From Bacillus sp. UNC41MFS5 (GTDB lineage: Bacteria > Bacillota > Bacilli > Bacillales_B > DSM-18226), in NCBI RefSeq assembly GCF_000686805.1, contig NZ_KK366022.1, positions 24,674-74,426 on the forward strand: DNA of 49,753 bases, read 5' to 3'. The number at the start of each line of letters is the position of its first letter. Positions within the stretch are counted from its first letter, which is position 1. This document shows positions 25,576-33,258 of the stretch, one piece after another. The position numbers and the translations under genes are program-made. The notes beneath the pieces were generated by a model. That model was not told the origin of the DNA and searched no databases. It was given only the letters and a program-made list of their open reading frames with translations.

Positions 25576-25615
25576 AAAAAGAGCTCTGACACAATAAAAT
25601 TGTCAGAGCTTTTTA
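25576..25615. terminator. terminator after the NiCoT transporter gene
   Basis: AGCTCTGACA (25582-25591) and TGTCAGAGCT (25601-25610) form a perfect 10-bp stem flanked by A and T runs, able to act in both directions. Confidence 0.85.
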
Positions 25616-25616
25616 A

Positions 25617-26417
25617 TTAATTCGTAGTATTTATTTCATATTTTTGTCTCTTAGAGCGAACGCTTATAAAGATAAATGAAGCGACTAAGAAAATGAAAAG
25701 AATGATTCCCACGATTTCGAAATCTAGTTCTGCCCAAGGGTTAAAGAAAGTAAATGCCAGATAGAAGGAAACTCCGTATGCTAAGAAGACAATCACCCAC
25801 CCCATTAGTCTTGACGCAGCTTGACCGATTTTGCTGGACTGATTCACCATTTTATAAACAATCATGGAATCAATAGTATCTGTAATCATCATGCCAAACA
25901 TAAAAACTAATCCTAAAAATAAAGGTGTGTATTTACCAGAGTTACTTGCTGCCATGGACCAGACAGCTGTTTGACTTACCGTTTCGGCAGCTAAGGCAAA
26001 TAAAGCCCCTACTAAAATGATAAGAAAGGGATTTGTTGTTCCCTTCGCAACTTTCGGAATAAACTTTCCCTTTAATCCACTAAGTTGAAATTCTTCATTA
26101 TTATTTTTAGTGCGTAACAGATTGTAAGTATTTAATGTGCCAATGAGGAATAAAGAAATAATGGATACCCATGATGCAAAATTATCAAAAACAGCTGGGA
26201 ATGAAAAATTCTTTATCACCATTCCCAAAATCCCAGCCGTCACCGCTACCATTCCTCCATGACCAAATGAAAATAACGTACCAACCCAACGTGCAAATGG
26301 ACTTCCCATTCTCCAGTTATAACGGGTTTGTCCATCAATAAAGGCAAGATGATCCGCATCTAACCCATGTCGAAGTCCCAATACAAAAACAAGTAAAAAC
26401 AGTGATACAGTTTCCAT
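25617..26417 (-). CDS. NiCoT-family nickel/cobalt transporter
   Basis: 266 residues with seven or eight hydrophobic segments and the NiCoT signature RHGLDADHLAFIDGQTR (the HX4DH metal motif) in the first helix pair, plus FSFGHGGMVA and LFALAAETVSQTA. It imports Ni2+ or Co2+ across the membrane. The cobalamin riboswitch upstream and the cobalamin operon downstream point to cobalt as the relevant substrate. The start has GGGAGG upstream. It appears to replace the lost CbiMNQO system, whose remnant follows it. Confidence 0.92.
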   Translation of the reverse strand: METVSLFLLVFVLGLRHGLDADHLAFIDGQTRYNWRMGSPFARWVGTLFSFGHGGMVAVTAGILGMVIKNFSFPAVFDNFASWVSIISLFLIGTLNTYNLLRTKNNNEEFQLSGLKGKFIPKVAKGTTNPFLIILVGALFALAAETVSQTAVWSMAASNSGKYTPLFLGLVFMFGMMITDTIDSMIVYKMVNQSSKIGQAASRLMGWVIVFLAYGVSFYLAFTFFNPWAELDFEIVGIILFIFLVASFIFISVRSKRQKYEINTTN

Positions 26418-26454
26418 TTAAAAATTCCTCCCTTTTATAAACAAAATACAACAT

Positions 26455-26487
26455 AAAAAATCCTCAACCTTTGACAGATTGAGGATT
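26455..26487 (-). terminator. riboswitch-controlled terminator before the NiCoT gene
   Basis: Minus strand: AATCCTCAATCTG pairs with AGGTTGAGGATT, followed by TTTTT. It lies between the second cobalamin aptamer and the ribosome binding site of the transporter gene. Confidence 0.85.
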
Positions 26488-26585
26488 TATGGGTACGTGC
26501 AAATAGACGACAAACTGGCAGAATACAATTGTCGTTTCATCTTCGTACACCTCTCCTTTCCGCGAAGGCTGTTTTGGTGTTACAA

Positions 26586-26750
26586 CCTAGGTAGGTCTCC
26601 TGGCTTTTGAATCATCACGCTCTATCGTCTTCCCCAACTACATAGTTGAGTGACACAATGATAGAAAGCTCCTCAATTACAGTGGCGGGACCACTCGGGA
26701 TTTTCACCCGATTCCCTGTTACCCCATGTTTTCACACGGGCACCTAGTTT
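26586..26750 (-). promoter_or_regulatory. cobalamin riboswitch controlling the cobalt transporter
   Basis: Minus-strand elements in order: CTAGGTGCCCGTGTG, GGGGTAACAGGGAATCGGGTG, a GTGGTCCCGCCACTGTAATT core, an inserted hairpin (CAACTATGTAGTTG) and AGCCAGGAGACCTACCTAGG, which closes the P1 stem with CTAGGTG. A TATAAT-like -10 on the minus strand lies about 26 bp upstream (26776-26781). Confidence 0.93.
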
Positions 26751-27071
26751 GCTTATAATTTAATGTTCTAACATTATTATACTTGTAATCTTTAACATCT
26801 ACCATCTAAATTTTTTCTAATGTATATATGAAGTTGTATTATACTGTATATCTGCTCCGTTAACTCAATAAGAAAACGGGATCGATCGCCGCAGCATCCC
26901 CTCTTTAACATAAGCACCATTTAGCTTAAGTACATTACTTCACAATATTGCGGTAGTGTGCATCATTTCTATTTCATATCTAATTGTAAAATAGGTATCC
27001 AACTAGTCCACATAATCTGAATTTGAATAGACTAATGATGTACCAAGACACATTTAGATGGAGGTCATTTA
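26751..27071. other. divergent intergenic region between riboswitch 2 and cotD
   Basis: AT-rich and without a supported gene. It holds the minus-strand promoter of the riboswitch-NiCoT unit (TATAAT complement at 26776-26781) and, near 27060-27064, the cotD ribosome binding site GGAGG. A CATAATCT element about 50 bp before cotD could be part of a sporulation sigma-K promoter, but its -35 partner is unclear. Confidence 0.4.
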
Positions 27072-27461
27072 ATGATGAAAAGAAATATTGGATATGGTGG
27101 TTTTCCATCAAATATCCCACCAAATATAATGCCTAGTCAGATTGCTCCTACACAACCTATGCCAGCACAATATTGCCCACCACCACCATGTCCACCTCAA
27201 TACTGTCCGCCTCAAGTGTTTCCGGCTCAGTATGATCCGCCTCTAGTTTCACCGGGTCAGCAATATGTTAAAACAAATATATTTAATAAAGTAGTAACAC
27301 ATTTACATCCTTCTCACACCACCACAGTCAACAAGCAAATGATTAACCATCAACACTATTTCCCACATACGGAATCAGTTGTAAATGAATGCTGTGAAAC
27401 ACATACAATGTGCGGTGTGCCATATAATCCTTGTTGTCCTCCAAGACCATTTGGTTTCTAG
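27072..27461 (+). CDS. cotD: spore coat protein CotD family
   Basis: 129 residues. The N-terminal half is rich in Pro, Gln and Cys with repeated CPPQYCPPQ-like units. The second half has VVTHLHPSHTTTVNKQMINH and HYFPHTESVV, which match the His-rich core of Bacillus CotD, and it ends CCPPRPFGF. CotD is an inner spore coat protein made in the mother cell late in sporulation. The N-terminal Pro/Cys repeats are longer than in the B. subtilis protein. It is a single gene with GGAGG upstream. Confidence 0.88.
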   Translation: MMKRNIGYGGFPSNIPPNIMPSQIAPTQPMPAQYCPPPPCPPQYCPPQVFPAQYDPPLVSPGQQYVKTNIFNKVVTHLHPSHTTTVNKQMINHQHYFPHTESVVNECCETHTMCGVPYNPCCPPRPFGF

Positions 27462-27552
27462 TTAATATTTCTACCCTCATTTATGTGGATTTTCATTAGC
27501 AAGTTAATACAAATTTCATATACCTTAAACAGTCCGAGATAATAATCTTCCT

Positions 27553-27577
27553 GGGTGCCATATTGGTACCTTTTTCT
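27553..27577 (+). terminator. probable cotD terminator
   Basis: A 6-bp stem GGTGCC-ATATT-GGTACC with one G-T pair, followed by TTTTTCTC, about 90 bp after the cotD stop codon. Confidence 0.45.
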
Positions 27578-27880
27578 CATTTGTGAATGGCATTGTAATA
27601 TGCATTTATCTTGCGGTTCTCAATATTTCTTTGAAATACTCCATATTTGTCCATTTACATTTGATACAAGCTGGCATAATATTTCCCATTTCCTTTCGGA
27701 ATGAATTTTTAGGTATCGGTATTAATAGTCTGTGATATTTGACTTAAAAAAAGAATTTTTCAACCTTTATTCAACTCCCTCAGTTTGATTCGAATATCTC
27801 TTGAATGCTCACTTATTCTCAGGATATCATAACCTCTATAATTAGAATGTCCATTCTCTGAACTACCAAAGGTGTCTAAT

Positions 27881-27930
27881 AAAAAGAACTCTGAAAAACA
27901 AATGACCTTTGTTTTTCAGAGTTCTTGGGT
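27881..27930 (-). terminator. terminator with perfect 19-bp stem after the efflux gene
   Basis: Arms 27884-27902 and 27908-27926 are exact complements around the loop TGACC, followed on the minus strand by TTTTTATT. Its stem is longer than those of most intrinsic terminators in the window. Confidence 0.85.
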
Positions 27931-27945
27931 GGTTAATAAATAAAA

Positions 27946-29382
27946 CTACTCCTGTAATTTAACTTTTACCTTCCTTTGTTGCTTTCCTTCACTTTCTGTC
28001 TGATGGTCATTTTTTATAAAAAAGGAAAGAATGAGGGCTAGTAGTGAAAGGATGGATACGACCATAAAGGCGACATTGGCCCCATACATATCCGGATAGG
28101 AAATCTCTGGGCGCTCCTGGGCATTTTCCGCCGTGGTCGTCATAACCGTGACAAGTATGGCAGTACCAACAGAGGCTGCGATCATCTTCATCGTATTATC
28201 CACTGCCGCTCCATGAGGGATTAATTGTTTGGGTAACTGGTTTAAGGCAGATGTTGCCACTGGCATCATTACCATTGAAAAACCAAACATTCTGACCCCG
28301 TATAAGACAGTAATATAGGTCATCGTTGTCGAAGGACCTAAATTCGTAAAAGCAAACGAAGATGCCGTCATAATTGTTAAACCAATCATTACTAACCATC
28401 TCGCGCCGATTTTATCAAACACTCTCCCAATAATTGGTGCCATCAATCCACTGATTAGTGCCCCAGGTAATAGTGCGATCCCTGCCTCCACTGCCGTAAA
28501 TTCGCGCATCCGCTGCATAAATAAAGGGATAATCGTCTCTGCCCCAATCAGTCCCATAAAGCCAATCATACCAATGATAATGGCAAATGGGAAAACAGAA
28601 TATTTAAATACACCGAATTCAAGCATAGGATGTTTCAGTCTTAACTGTCTTGTAATAAATAGAACCAGTGACAATCCCCCGATTCCTAACGTTAAAAGCG
28701 TGGTGGGGTTTACCCATCCATAATTTCCTGCACTAGTAAATCCATACAACAAGCCGCCAAAACCTAGTGTAGATAACACAATGGAAATAACATCCATTTT
28801 CGGCTTTGATACCTCAGTTACATTTTTTAAAGCAAAGAAAGCAACAAGAATATCAATAAGAGCAATCGGCAAAATGATAAAAAACAGGACTCTCCATGAA
28901 AATTGTGATGTCACCCAACCTGACAGTGCTGGACCAATTGCCGGCGCAAAGGATATGACCAGACCGACCAACCCCATTGCTGCACCACGTTTATTGACTG
29001 GAAAAATCATCAGAAATACCGTTGTCATTAAGGGAAGCATAATCCCTGCCCCGCCAGATTGTATAATCCTTCCTAATAAAAGTAGTTCGAAGTTAGGAGC
29101 TATCCCGCCTACAAGGGTTCCCACGGCAAAAATGCTCATCGCCGAGATAAACAGCTGCCTCGTGGTAAACCGTTCTAATAGAAATGCACTAATTGGGATC
29201 ATAATCCCATTAACTAGCATAAATACAGTTGTCAGCCACTGAGCGCTATTAGCGGTTATATGCATTTCTTCCATAATTGGAGGTATCGCTGTAATCATCA
29301 AAGTTTGATTTAAAATAGCAATAAAAGCTCCTGCAAGCAAAAGCGCAACGATCGTCGATTGTTTATTTCTTGATATCGCCAT
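27946..29382 (-). CDS. MFS multidrug efflux transporter, DHA2 (EmrB/QacA) family
   Basis: 478 residues with about 14 hydrophobic segments, as in the DHA2 family. Motifs include LNQTLMITAIPPIMEEMHI in helix 1, the loop LLERFTTRQLFI, GRIIQSGGAGIMLPL, and the motif C-like SFAPAIGPALSGWV of antiporters. It should export hydrophobic drugs by proton exchange; LmrB/YcnB-type pumps of bacilli are close in pattern. The C-terminal tail is basic. It is a single gene and no regulator is adjacent, so substrate and control are unknown. Confidence 0.88.
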   Translation of the reverse strand: MAISRNKQSTIVALLLAGAFIAILNQTLMITAIPPIMEEMHITANSAQWLTTVFMLVNGIMIPISAFLLERFTTRQLFISAMSIFAVGTLVGGIAPNFELLLLGRIIQSGGAGIMLPLMTTVFLMIFPVNKRGAAMGLVGLVISFAPAIGPALSGWVTSQFSWRVLFFIILPIALIDILVAFFALKNVTEVSKPKMDVISIVLSTLGFGGLLYGFTSAGNYGWVNPTTLLTLGIGGLSLVLFITRQLRLKHPMLEFGVFKYSVFPFAIIIGMIGFMGLIGAETIIPLFMQRMREFTAVEAGIALLPGALISGLMAPIIGRVFDKIGARWLVMIGLTIMTASSFAFTNLGPSTTMTYITVLYGVRMFGFSMVMMPVATSALNQLPKQLIPHGAAVDNTMKMIAASVGTAILVTVMTTTAENAQERPEISYPDMYGANVAFMVVSILSLLALILSFFIKNDHQTESEGKQQRKVKVKLQE

Positions 29383-29536
29383 CTATCCATCCCCCATTCC
29401 TATTTTCTTTCTTTATGATGGTGAGTTTCGCTTTTAGACTAAGCAAAAAACGTACTTTTACAGATTAACTGATTTATCCAAAAAGTGCCAATTTAATGCT
29501 CTTAGTTTTAGCCACTTTCCATGTGCAACCCTGCCA

Positions 29537-29572
29537 CAAAAAAGAGCCCTTTCCCCACAAAGGGAAAGAACT
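29537..29572 (-). terminator. terminator-like hairpin
   Basis: Minus strand: CTTTCCC, short loop, GGGAAAG, then GGCTCTTTTTT. It lies downstream of the terminator of the YkvS gene and may be a second stop for that transcript. Confidence 0.5.
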
Positions 29573-29668
29573 CCTAATTTACGCTAGTTAATTGACTCGC
29601 TTCGGACCTGCCCACTCCAAGTCAATTATTCAATTGATTTTTCAGAATATATTTGGAAATTTTTCAAT

Positions 29669-29705
29669 AAAAAAATCGAGTGGAGATTATCATCCCGCAC
29701 TCGAT
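29669..29705 (-). terminator. terminator of the YkvS-like gene
   Basis: Minus strand: ATCGAGTG, 15-nt loop, CACTCGAT, then TTTTTT. It starts a few bases after the stop codon. Confidence 0.8.
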
Positions 29706-29709
29706 ATTC

Positions 29710-29886
29710 TTACTTCTTAATTTTGTAATTTTTATGGTTGACTATAGTTGTCAGTGGCTCATCTTTATCCTTCGAAAAACCATATTGGACCATAACGGAA
29801 TTTTCCCTAATCCCAGAAACGACACCTTCAAGGTTTTTTCCATCCCGTTTAAAGGAAATTGTATCGCCTAACTTTGCCGTTGCCAT
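29710..29886 (-). CDS. YkvS-family (DUF2187) protein
   Basis: 58 residues: MATAKLGDTISFKRDGKNLE, then GVVSGIRENSVMVQYG and a TIVNHKNYKIKK ending, the pattern of YkvS/DUF2187, small beta-rich (KOW-like) cytosolic proteins of unknown function. The start at 29886 has GAGGTGATGGA directly upstream; a 99-residue extension to 30009 has no such support and overlaps the upstream gene's stop. Confidence 0.85.
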   Translation of the reverse strand: MATAKLGDTISFKRDGKNLEGVVSGIRENSVMVQYGFSKDKDEPLTTIVNHKNYKIKK

Positions 29887-30008
29887 TCCATCACCTCGAC
29901 AATATCGTATCCATAAATTCCCGAAAAAATACTTTTCAATTGCAAGTTCATAGCAAAAAGAAAAAGCCTTTGTAAGGATAAAGGCTTCGTGGGTTATTGT
30001 AGAAACCA

Positions 30009-30290
30009 TTAATGGGCCATCGTGCCCTCTAGGATCATTTCGTTAATGGTCTTTCTAAATCCCCATATAATATCAGATAACATATCCAGGTCAATATCAA
30101 CTTCTTTAATGTCCCAATAATTTTCATTTTTTCGGTGGTAAGTAAAATTCCCTTCTGGATACTTCATAATCGTAAGTGTACCTTTTGGATTAACCGTGTT
30201 TAATGTAAGAAAATATTTTATACCATCCTGTTGAGCATATCTCTCAAAGTCATGAAGAAATTCAGTTATTTCACTAATTCTCAAAATCAT
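30009..30290 (-). CDS. hypothetical protein, 93 aa
   Basis: A soluble protein beginning MILRISEITEFLHDFERYAQ, with a beta-rich middle (YFLTLNTVNPKGTLTIMKYP) and an acidic helix. No cysteine or membrane segment. The family is not recognised. The ATG at 30290 has GGGAGTGAG upstream. It precedes the YkvS gene by about 120 bp in the same direction. Confidence 0.6.
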   Translation of the reverse strand: MILRISEITEFLHDFERYAQQDGIKYFLTLNTVNPKGTLTIMKYPEGNFTYHRKNENYWDIKEVDIDLDMLSDIIWGFRKTINEMILEGTMAH

Positions 30291-30458
30291 CACTACTCAC
30301 TCCCAATCTCTTATTCTTAAAAACAATGTGTGAAAAAGTAACGTGAAGAATGGGGACAGGACACTTCACCAATAAGGTTATTGTATTGATTATAGAAGGA
30401 AAAAAATGTTATTTCAACTTAAATGTTAAATATCCAAGCATCTTTTCCTGATAATTGG

Positions 30459-30472
30459 TGTCAGGCACCACT
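30459..30472. repeat. single GGTGTCAGGCACC element
   Basis: One copy of the motif GGTGTCAGGCACC that forms the arms of the terminators at 7158-7202 and 32013-32063. It stands alone in the gap before a HAD-phosphatase gene and is not followed by a T tract. The motif is itself an imperfect palindrome. Confidence 0.6.
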
Positions 30473-30566
30473 ATTTCTCAATAAACCATAAAATTTGGAA
30501 TCCCATTTTTGTGTGTAAATCTGATATAGTTGTCTTTATGATGGAATGGAAAGGAATTTTGATATT

Positions 30567-31388
30567 ATGAAATGTATTTCAATTGATCTAGATGGGACAT
30601 TATTAAACTCTCAGCATGAAATTTCTGTGGAGAATGAGAAAGTTTTAAACGAATTAAAGGCTCAAGGTCACTGCCTTATTTTGAATACAGGACGGGCTTA
30701 CGCAGATGTTATTAAATTAAAAGCTGTTCAAAATATGGAGATTCCGATTTTTTGTATCAATGGGTCCGTATTATATTCAGAAACTAGAGAACTAATGTAT
30801 GAGGCTACTTTACCTATTTCAACCTACAAAAATATTTTAGAGAAACTAAAAGAACTAGGTGTGGGTATACTTGTTTACACGAATTATGGAGGTTTTCCTT
30901 CAACATTGCCTCCATTACACGGCAAAAGTAAACAGGAGTTGGATGAACTTTTTCAAACATTTAATTATGATGATATTCTCGAAAAAGACAATCTAAAAAT
31001 CTATAAACTTATTGCATTGGTCCACCCTGATCAAGTAGAAGAAATCGAAAAAGTTAAAGCCGCCTTAGATGGGAAATTTGATATTTCTATGGCTTCTTCT
31101 TTTCCAAATAATGTGGAAATGACGTCGAGCGAAGCTCATAAGGGAAAAGCATTATTACGTTACCAGCAAATGATGAATCTTTCTTTTGAGGAAATTATTG
31201 CCTTTGGTGACGGCGGCAATGACCTTGCCCAATTTGAAGTCGCAACCACGTCTGTTGCAATGGGAAATGCCCCTGCCCTTGTTCAACAAAAAGCCGATAT
31301 CATCACAAAAACTAATGACGAAGATGGTTTTTCCTATGCTGTTCGCGAACTCCTACAGTTATTAAATGCTAAAGAAACAATACTATGA
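30567..31388 (+). CDS. HAD-superfamily phosphatase, Cof/YkrA-like
   Basis: 273 residues with the full Cof-type (IIB) HAD set: motif I DLDGTLLNS with the nucleophile Asp, motif II LNTGRAY, a Lys (HKGKALLRY) and motif IV FGDGGNDLAQF. The cap between residues 85 and 190 is of the alpha/beta C2 type. Such enzymes hydrolyse sugar phosphates and flavin or pyridoxal phosphates; the substrate is not evident. The start at 30567 is preferred by family alignment; ATG 30546 is also in frame. Confidence 0.85.
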   Translation: MKCISIDLDGTLLNSQHEISVENEKVLNELKAQGHCLILNTGRAYADVIKLKAVQNMEIPIFCINGSVLYSETRELMYEATLPISTYKNILEKLKELGVGILVYTNYGGFPSTLPPLHGKSKQELDELFQTFNYDDILEKDNLKIYKLIALVHPDQVEEIEKVKAALDGKFDISMASSFPNNVEMTSSEAHKGKALLRYQQMMNLSFEEIIAFGDGGNDLAQFEVATTSVAMGNAPALVQQKADIITKTNDEDGFSYAVRELLQLLNAKETIL

Positions 31389-31516
31389 TAAAAGTTTTCA
31401 CTTTACCATTTGATTATGCACAATTTGTCGGTTAATTTTCCTACGGTCTGTTAGACTTGTTCAGTCATTTAACATAGTGGAAAGCATACCCTTCTTACTA
31501 AAGGAGGGATTTTTTT

Positions 31517-32011
31517 ATGAACAGAGAATTCGCAAATAAAACGTCATCCAGATCTTCTGGTATTTTTGGACTTATTTTTTGTTTTATTGGAATTGGATTC
31601 ATGTTTATTAACGTATTGATTGGATCGATTATCGTTATTCTTGCCCTCGTCATTTTTCTAATTATGTATTTCTTTGGCAATGACACCACGGTTATTTGTC
31701 ATGAAAAAGGGTTTACTGTCACCATCGCGAACCAAAGAAAAGGTACATTTATTAATGAGTATACCTGGGAAGACGTAACGGACACCATTTATTATGAGAA
31801 AGAATCGGCAGGTGAAAATAATACCACCACATGTTATTTCCAGGTAAAAACAGAAAACGGCATCGCCTTTAATGTATATCAGATGAAGAACTTCCATGAC
31901 CTTATTGAACTCTTTAACCAAAATACAACTCACCTTGCATTCTTTTGGGAAAAACCAACAGGCATGCTTAAAACTGGTTATCATAAACAAACGCGCGTCC
32001 CGAATAATTAG
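31517..32011 (+). CDS. two-helix membrane protein with C-terminal cytosolic domain
   Basis: 164 residues. Two adjacent hydrophobic helices (about 16-32 and 34-53) form an N-terminal hairpin. The rest is a soluble, beta-rich domain with VICHEKGFTVTIANQRKGTF and YTWEDVTDTIYY, resembling PH-like or YcxB-type domains. Function unknown. The ribosome binding site AAGGAGGG is strong, and the gene ends at the long hairpin at 32013. Confidence 0.7.
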   Translation: MNREFANKTSSRSSGIFGLIFCFIGIGFMFINVLIGSIIVILALVIFLIMYFFGNDTTVICHEKGFTVTIANQRKGTFINEYTWEDVTDTIYYEKESAGENNTTTCYFQVKTENGIAFNVYQMKNFHDLIELFNQNTTHLAFFWEKPTGMLKTGYHKQTRVPNN

Positions 32012-32012
32012 T

Positions 32013-32063
32013 AAAAGGTGTCAGGCACCATGTGAAGAATTCACATGGTGCCTGACACCTTTA
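32013..32063. terminator. bidirectional terminator of the GGTGTCAGGCACC family
   Basis: A very long stem: AAAGGTGTCAGGCACCATGT and its complement flank a short loop. It separates the convergent membrane-protein gene and cidB-like gene, and shares its core with 7158-7202 and 30459. Confidence 0.85.
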
Positions 32064-32068
32064 TGTTT

Positions 32069-32755
32069 TTAGACATTAAAGTGCATTAGGGGTGGTATGA
32101 GGAGAGCTCCCCAAATTAAGGTAATTAAAGCTGCGAAGATCATGGCAAGGGATGAGAAGGTTGCTTCTTGTTTCCCGTATTCAAACGCTTTGTTTGTTCC
32201 TGCACCATGGGCACCCATGCCTAAGGCAAGGCCTTTGGCGATAGGTGTTTTAATGGATAGTCCTTTGATCACCGATGGCCCGACAATGCTGCCAATAATA
32301 CCTGTTATAATGACGAAAACAGTTGTCAAGGTAGGCAGACCGCCAATTTCTTTTGATACCTCAATGGCAATCGGTGTTGTAATCGACCTTGGAAGCATCG
32401 ATGTGATAAAGTCATATTTTAAGTGAAACAATTTCGACAAACCAAAAGTAGATAAAATTGCCACTAATGATCCGGAGGTAATACTAATTAAAATCGTACC
32501 CACATATTTTTTTATAATCTTTAAGTGTTTATAAATCGGTACAGCAAACGCAACTGTTGCTGGTCCCAGTAGATGTGACAGCCATTTTGTATCCTCTAGG
32601 TATTGATTAGCTGAGACATGAGTTATGGAAATCAAAATAATTAATAAAATAGGAGCCAGCAATAAAGGATGGAAAAGGAACAGGCTCCATTTTGCATGAA
32701 CCTTTTTCGACAGTCGGTAGATAAGAAAAGTTACAATCGTAAATAAAAACATCAT
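32069..32755 (-). CDS. cidB: LrgB/CidB-family protein
   Basis: About 228 residues with seven or so hydrophobic segments and the LrgB motifs LLGPATVAFAVPIYKHL, MLPRSITTPIAIEVSKEIGG and GLALGMGAHGAGTNKAFEYG. CidB/LrgB proteins act with the small CidA/LrgA membrane protein in cell-death control and in pyruvate or overflow-metabolite transport. The start codon overlaps the cidA stop codon (TTGATGATG), showing coupling. In B. subtilis the matching gene is ywbG. Confidence 0.88.
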   Translation of the reverse strand: MMFLFTIVTFLIYRLSKKVHAKWSLFLFHPLLLAPILLIILISITHVSANQYLEDTKWLSHLLGPATVAFAVPIYKHLKIIKKYVGTILISITSGSLVAILSTFGLSKLFHLKYDFITSMLPRSITTPIAIEVSKEIGGLPTLTTVFVIITGIIGSIVGPSVIKGLSIKTPIAKGLALGMGAHGAGTNKAFEYGKQEATFSSLAMIFAALITLIWGALLIPPLMHFNV

Positions 32756-33123
32756 CAATGCTGCTCACTCCTTTTCCCGCCCGTTATTCTTTCAGCAATC
32801 AGTGCCGTAATTCCCATAACAATTATCGTACTAATCCCTATCAAGCCCACGATTTCTGCACCTTCAACACTTAGAATTTCATCATAATTTACAATCCCAA
32901 CTGCTGATGGGACAAAGAAAAGCAACAGCTCGGCTAGCAGCCAATTTGCTCCTTTTTCCACCCATTCCAATTTGATTATTTTGATGTAAAGCGCGAGAAA
33001 TAGAAGGCACAATCCGAACATAGACGCAGGGATAGGAAGCGGAATTACCTCTTTCAGTGCCGCGCCCAGAAATAAGAATACATGTAAAAATAATACCTGT
33101 ATGATAATCACTCCAAGTTTCAT
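32755..33123 (-). CDS. cidA: LrgA/CidA-family holin-like protein
   Basis: 122 residues, four hydrophobic helices, with IPLPIPASMFGLCLLFLAL and LLFFVPSAVGIVNY, typical of CidA/LrgA. The start MKLGVIII at 33123 has GGAGGG upstream; the frame extends 42 codons further through the terminator-like hairpin at 33145-33172 and is not used. It is co-transcribed with cidB and probably activated by the adjacent LysR regulator. Confidence 0.88.
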   Translation of the reverse strand: MKLGVIIIQVLFLHVFLFLGAALKEVIPLPIPASMFGLCLLFLALYIKIIKLEWVEKGANWLLAELLLFFVPSAVGIVNYDEILSVEGAEIVGLIGISTIIVMGITALIAERITGGKRSEQH

Positions 33124-33144
33124 CGAAAAAATCCCTCCATCATG

Positions 33145-33172
33145 CAAAAAAGGAGCTAAAAGACTCCTTTTC
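33145..33172 (-). terminator. hairpin between cidR and cidA
   Basis: Minus strand: AAAAGGAG, 8-nt loop, CTCCTTTTTT. It ends the cidR transcript or, if cidA starts upstream of it, acts as an attenuator in the cidA leader. Confidence 0.7.
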
Positions 33173-33191
33173 ATTCCGAAATTAACTATAG

Positions 33192-33240
33192 AGTATATCG
33201 TACGCTGATTTTCGCCATTCGTAAAATACATATATCGAAT
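33192..33240 (-). promoter_or_regulatory. candidate CidR operator and cidA promoter
   Basis: ATTCG, 14 nt, CGAAT (33217-33240) is an AT-rich interrupted dyad like LysR-type sites (T-N11-A). A TATACT -10-like hexamer on the minus strand (33192-33197) lies 20 bp downstream with no good -35, as expected for an activator-dependent promoter. Confidence 0.4.
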
Positions 33241-33258
33241 GATTTTCATAACTGAAAG

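Larger units (their letters stand above)
27462..27945. other. long intergenic region after cotD
   Basis: 484 bp with no convincing gene. A short hairpin GGTGCC/GGTACC at 27554-27570 followed by TTTTT is a likely cotD terminator. A minus-strand frame of about 40 codons with a CIKC motif (around 27590-27730) is seen but has no clear support. The right end carries the terminator of the efflux gene (27884-27926). Confidence 0.4.
29383..29709. other. intergenic region with several hairpins
   Basis: No gene is supported. It contains a minus-strand terminator-like hairpin (29537-29572), a wide inverted repeat (AATTGACT and AGTCAATT arms near 29590-29632) and the terminator of the YkvS gene (29669-29705). 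The promoter of the efflux gene should also lie here, but no clear hexamers were found. Confidence 0.4.

Noticed and set aside
27590..27730. Minus-strand frame with a CIKC motif after cotD
   Set aside because: It is short, lacks a second Cys pair and has only a weak ribosome binding site; it may be a decayed small protein but cannot be supported.
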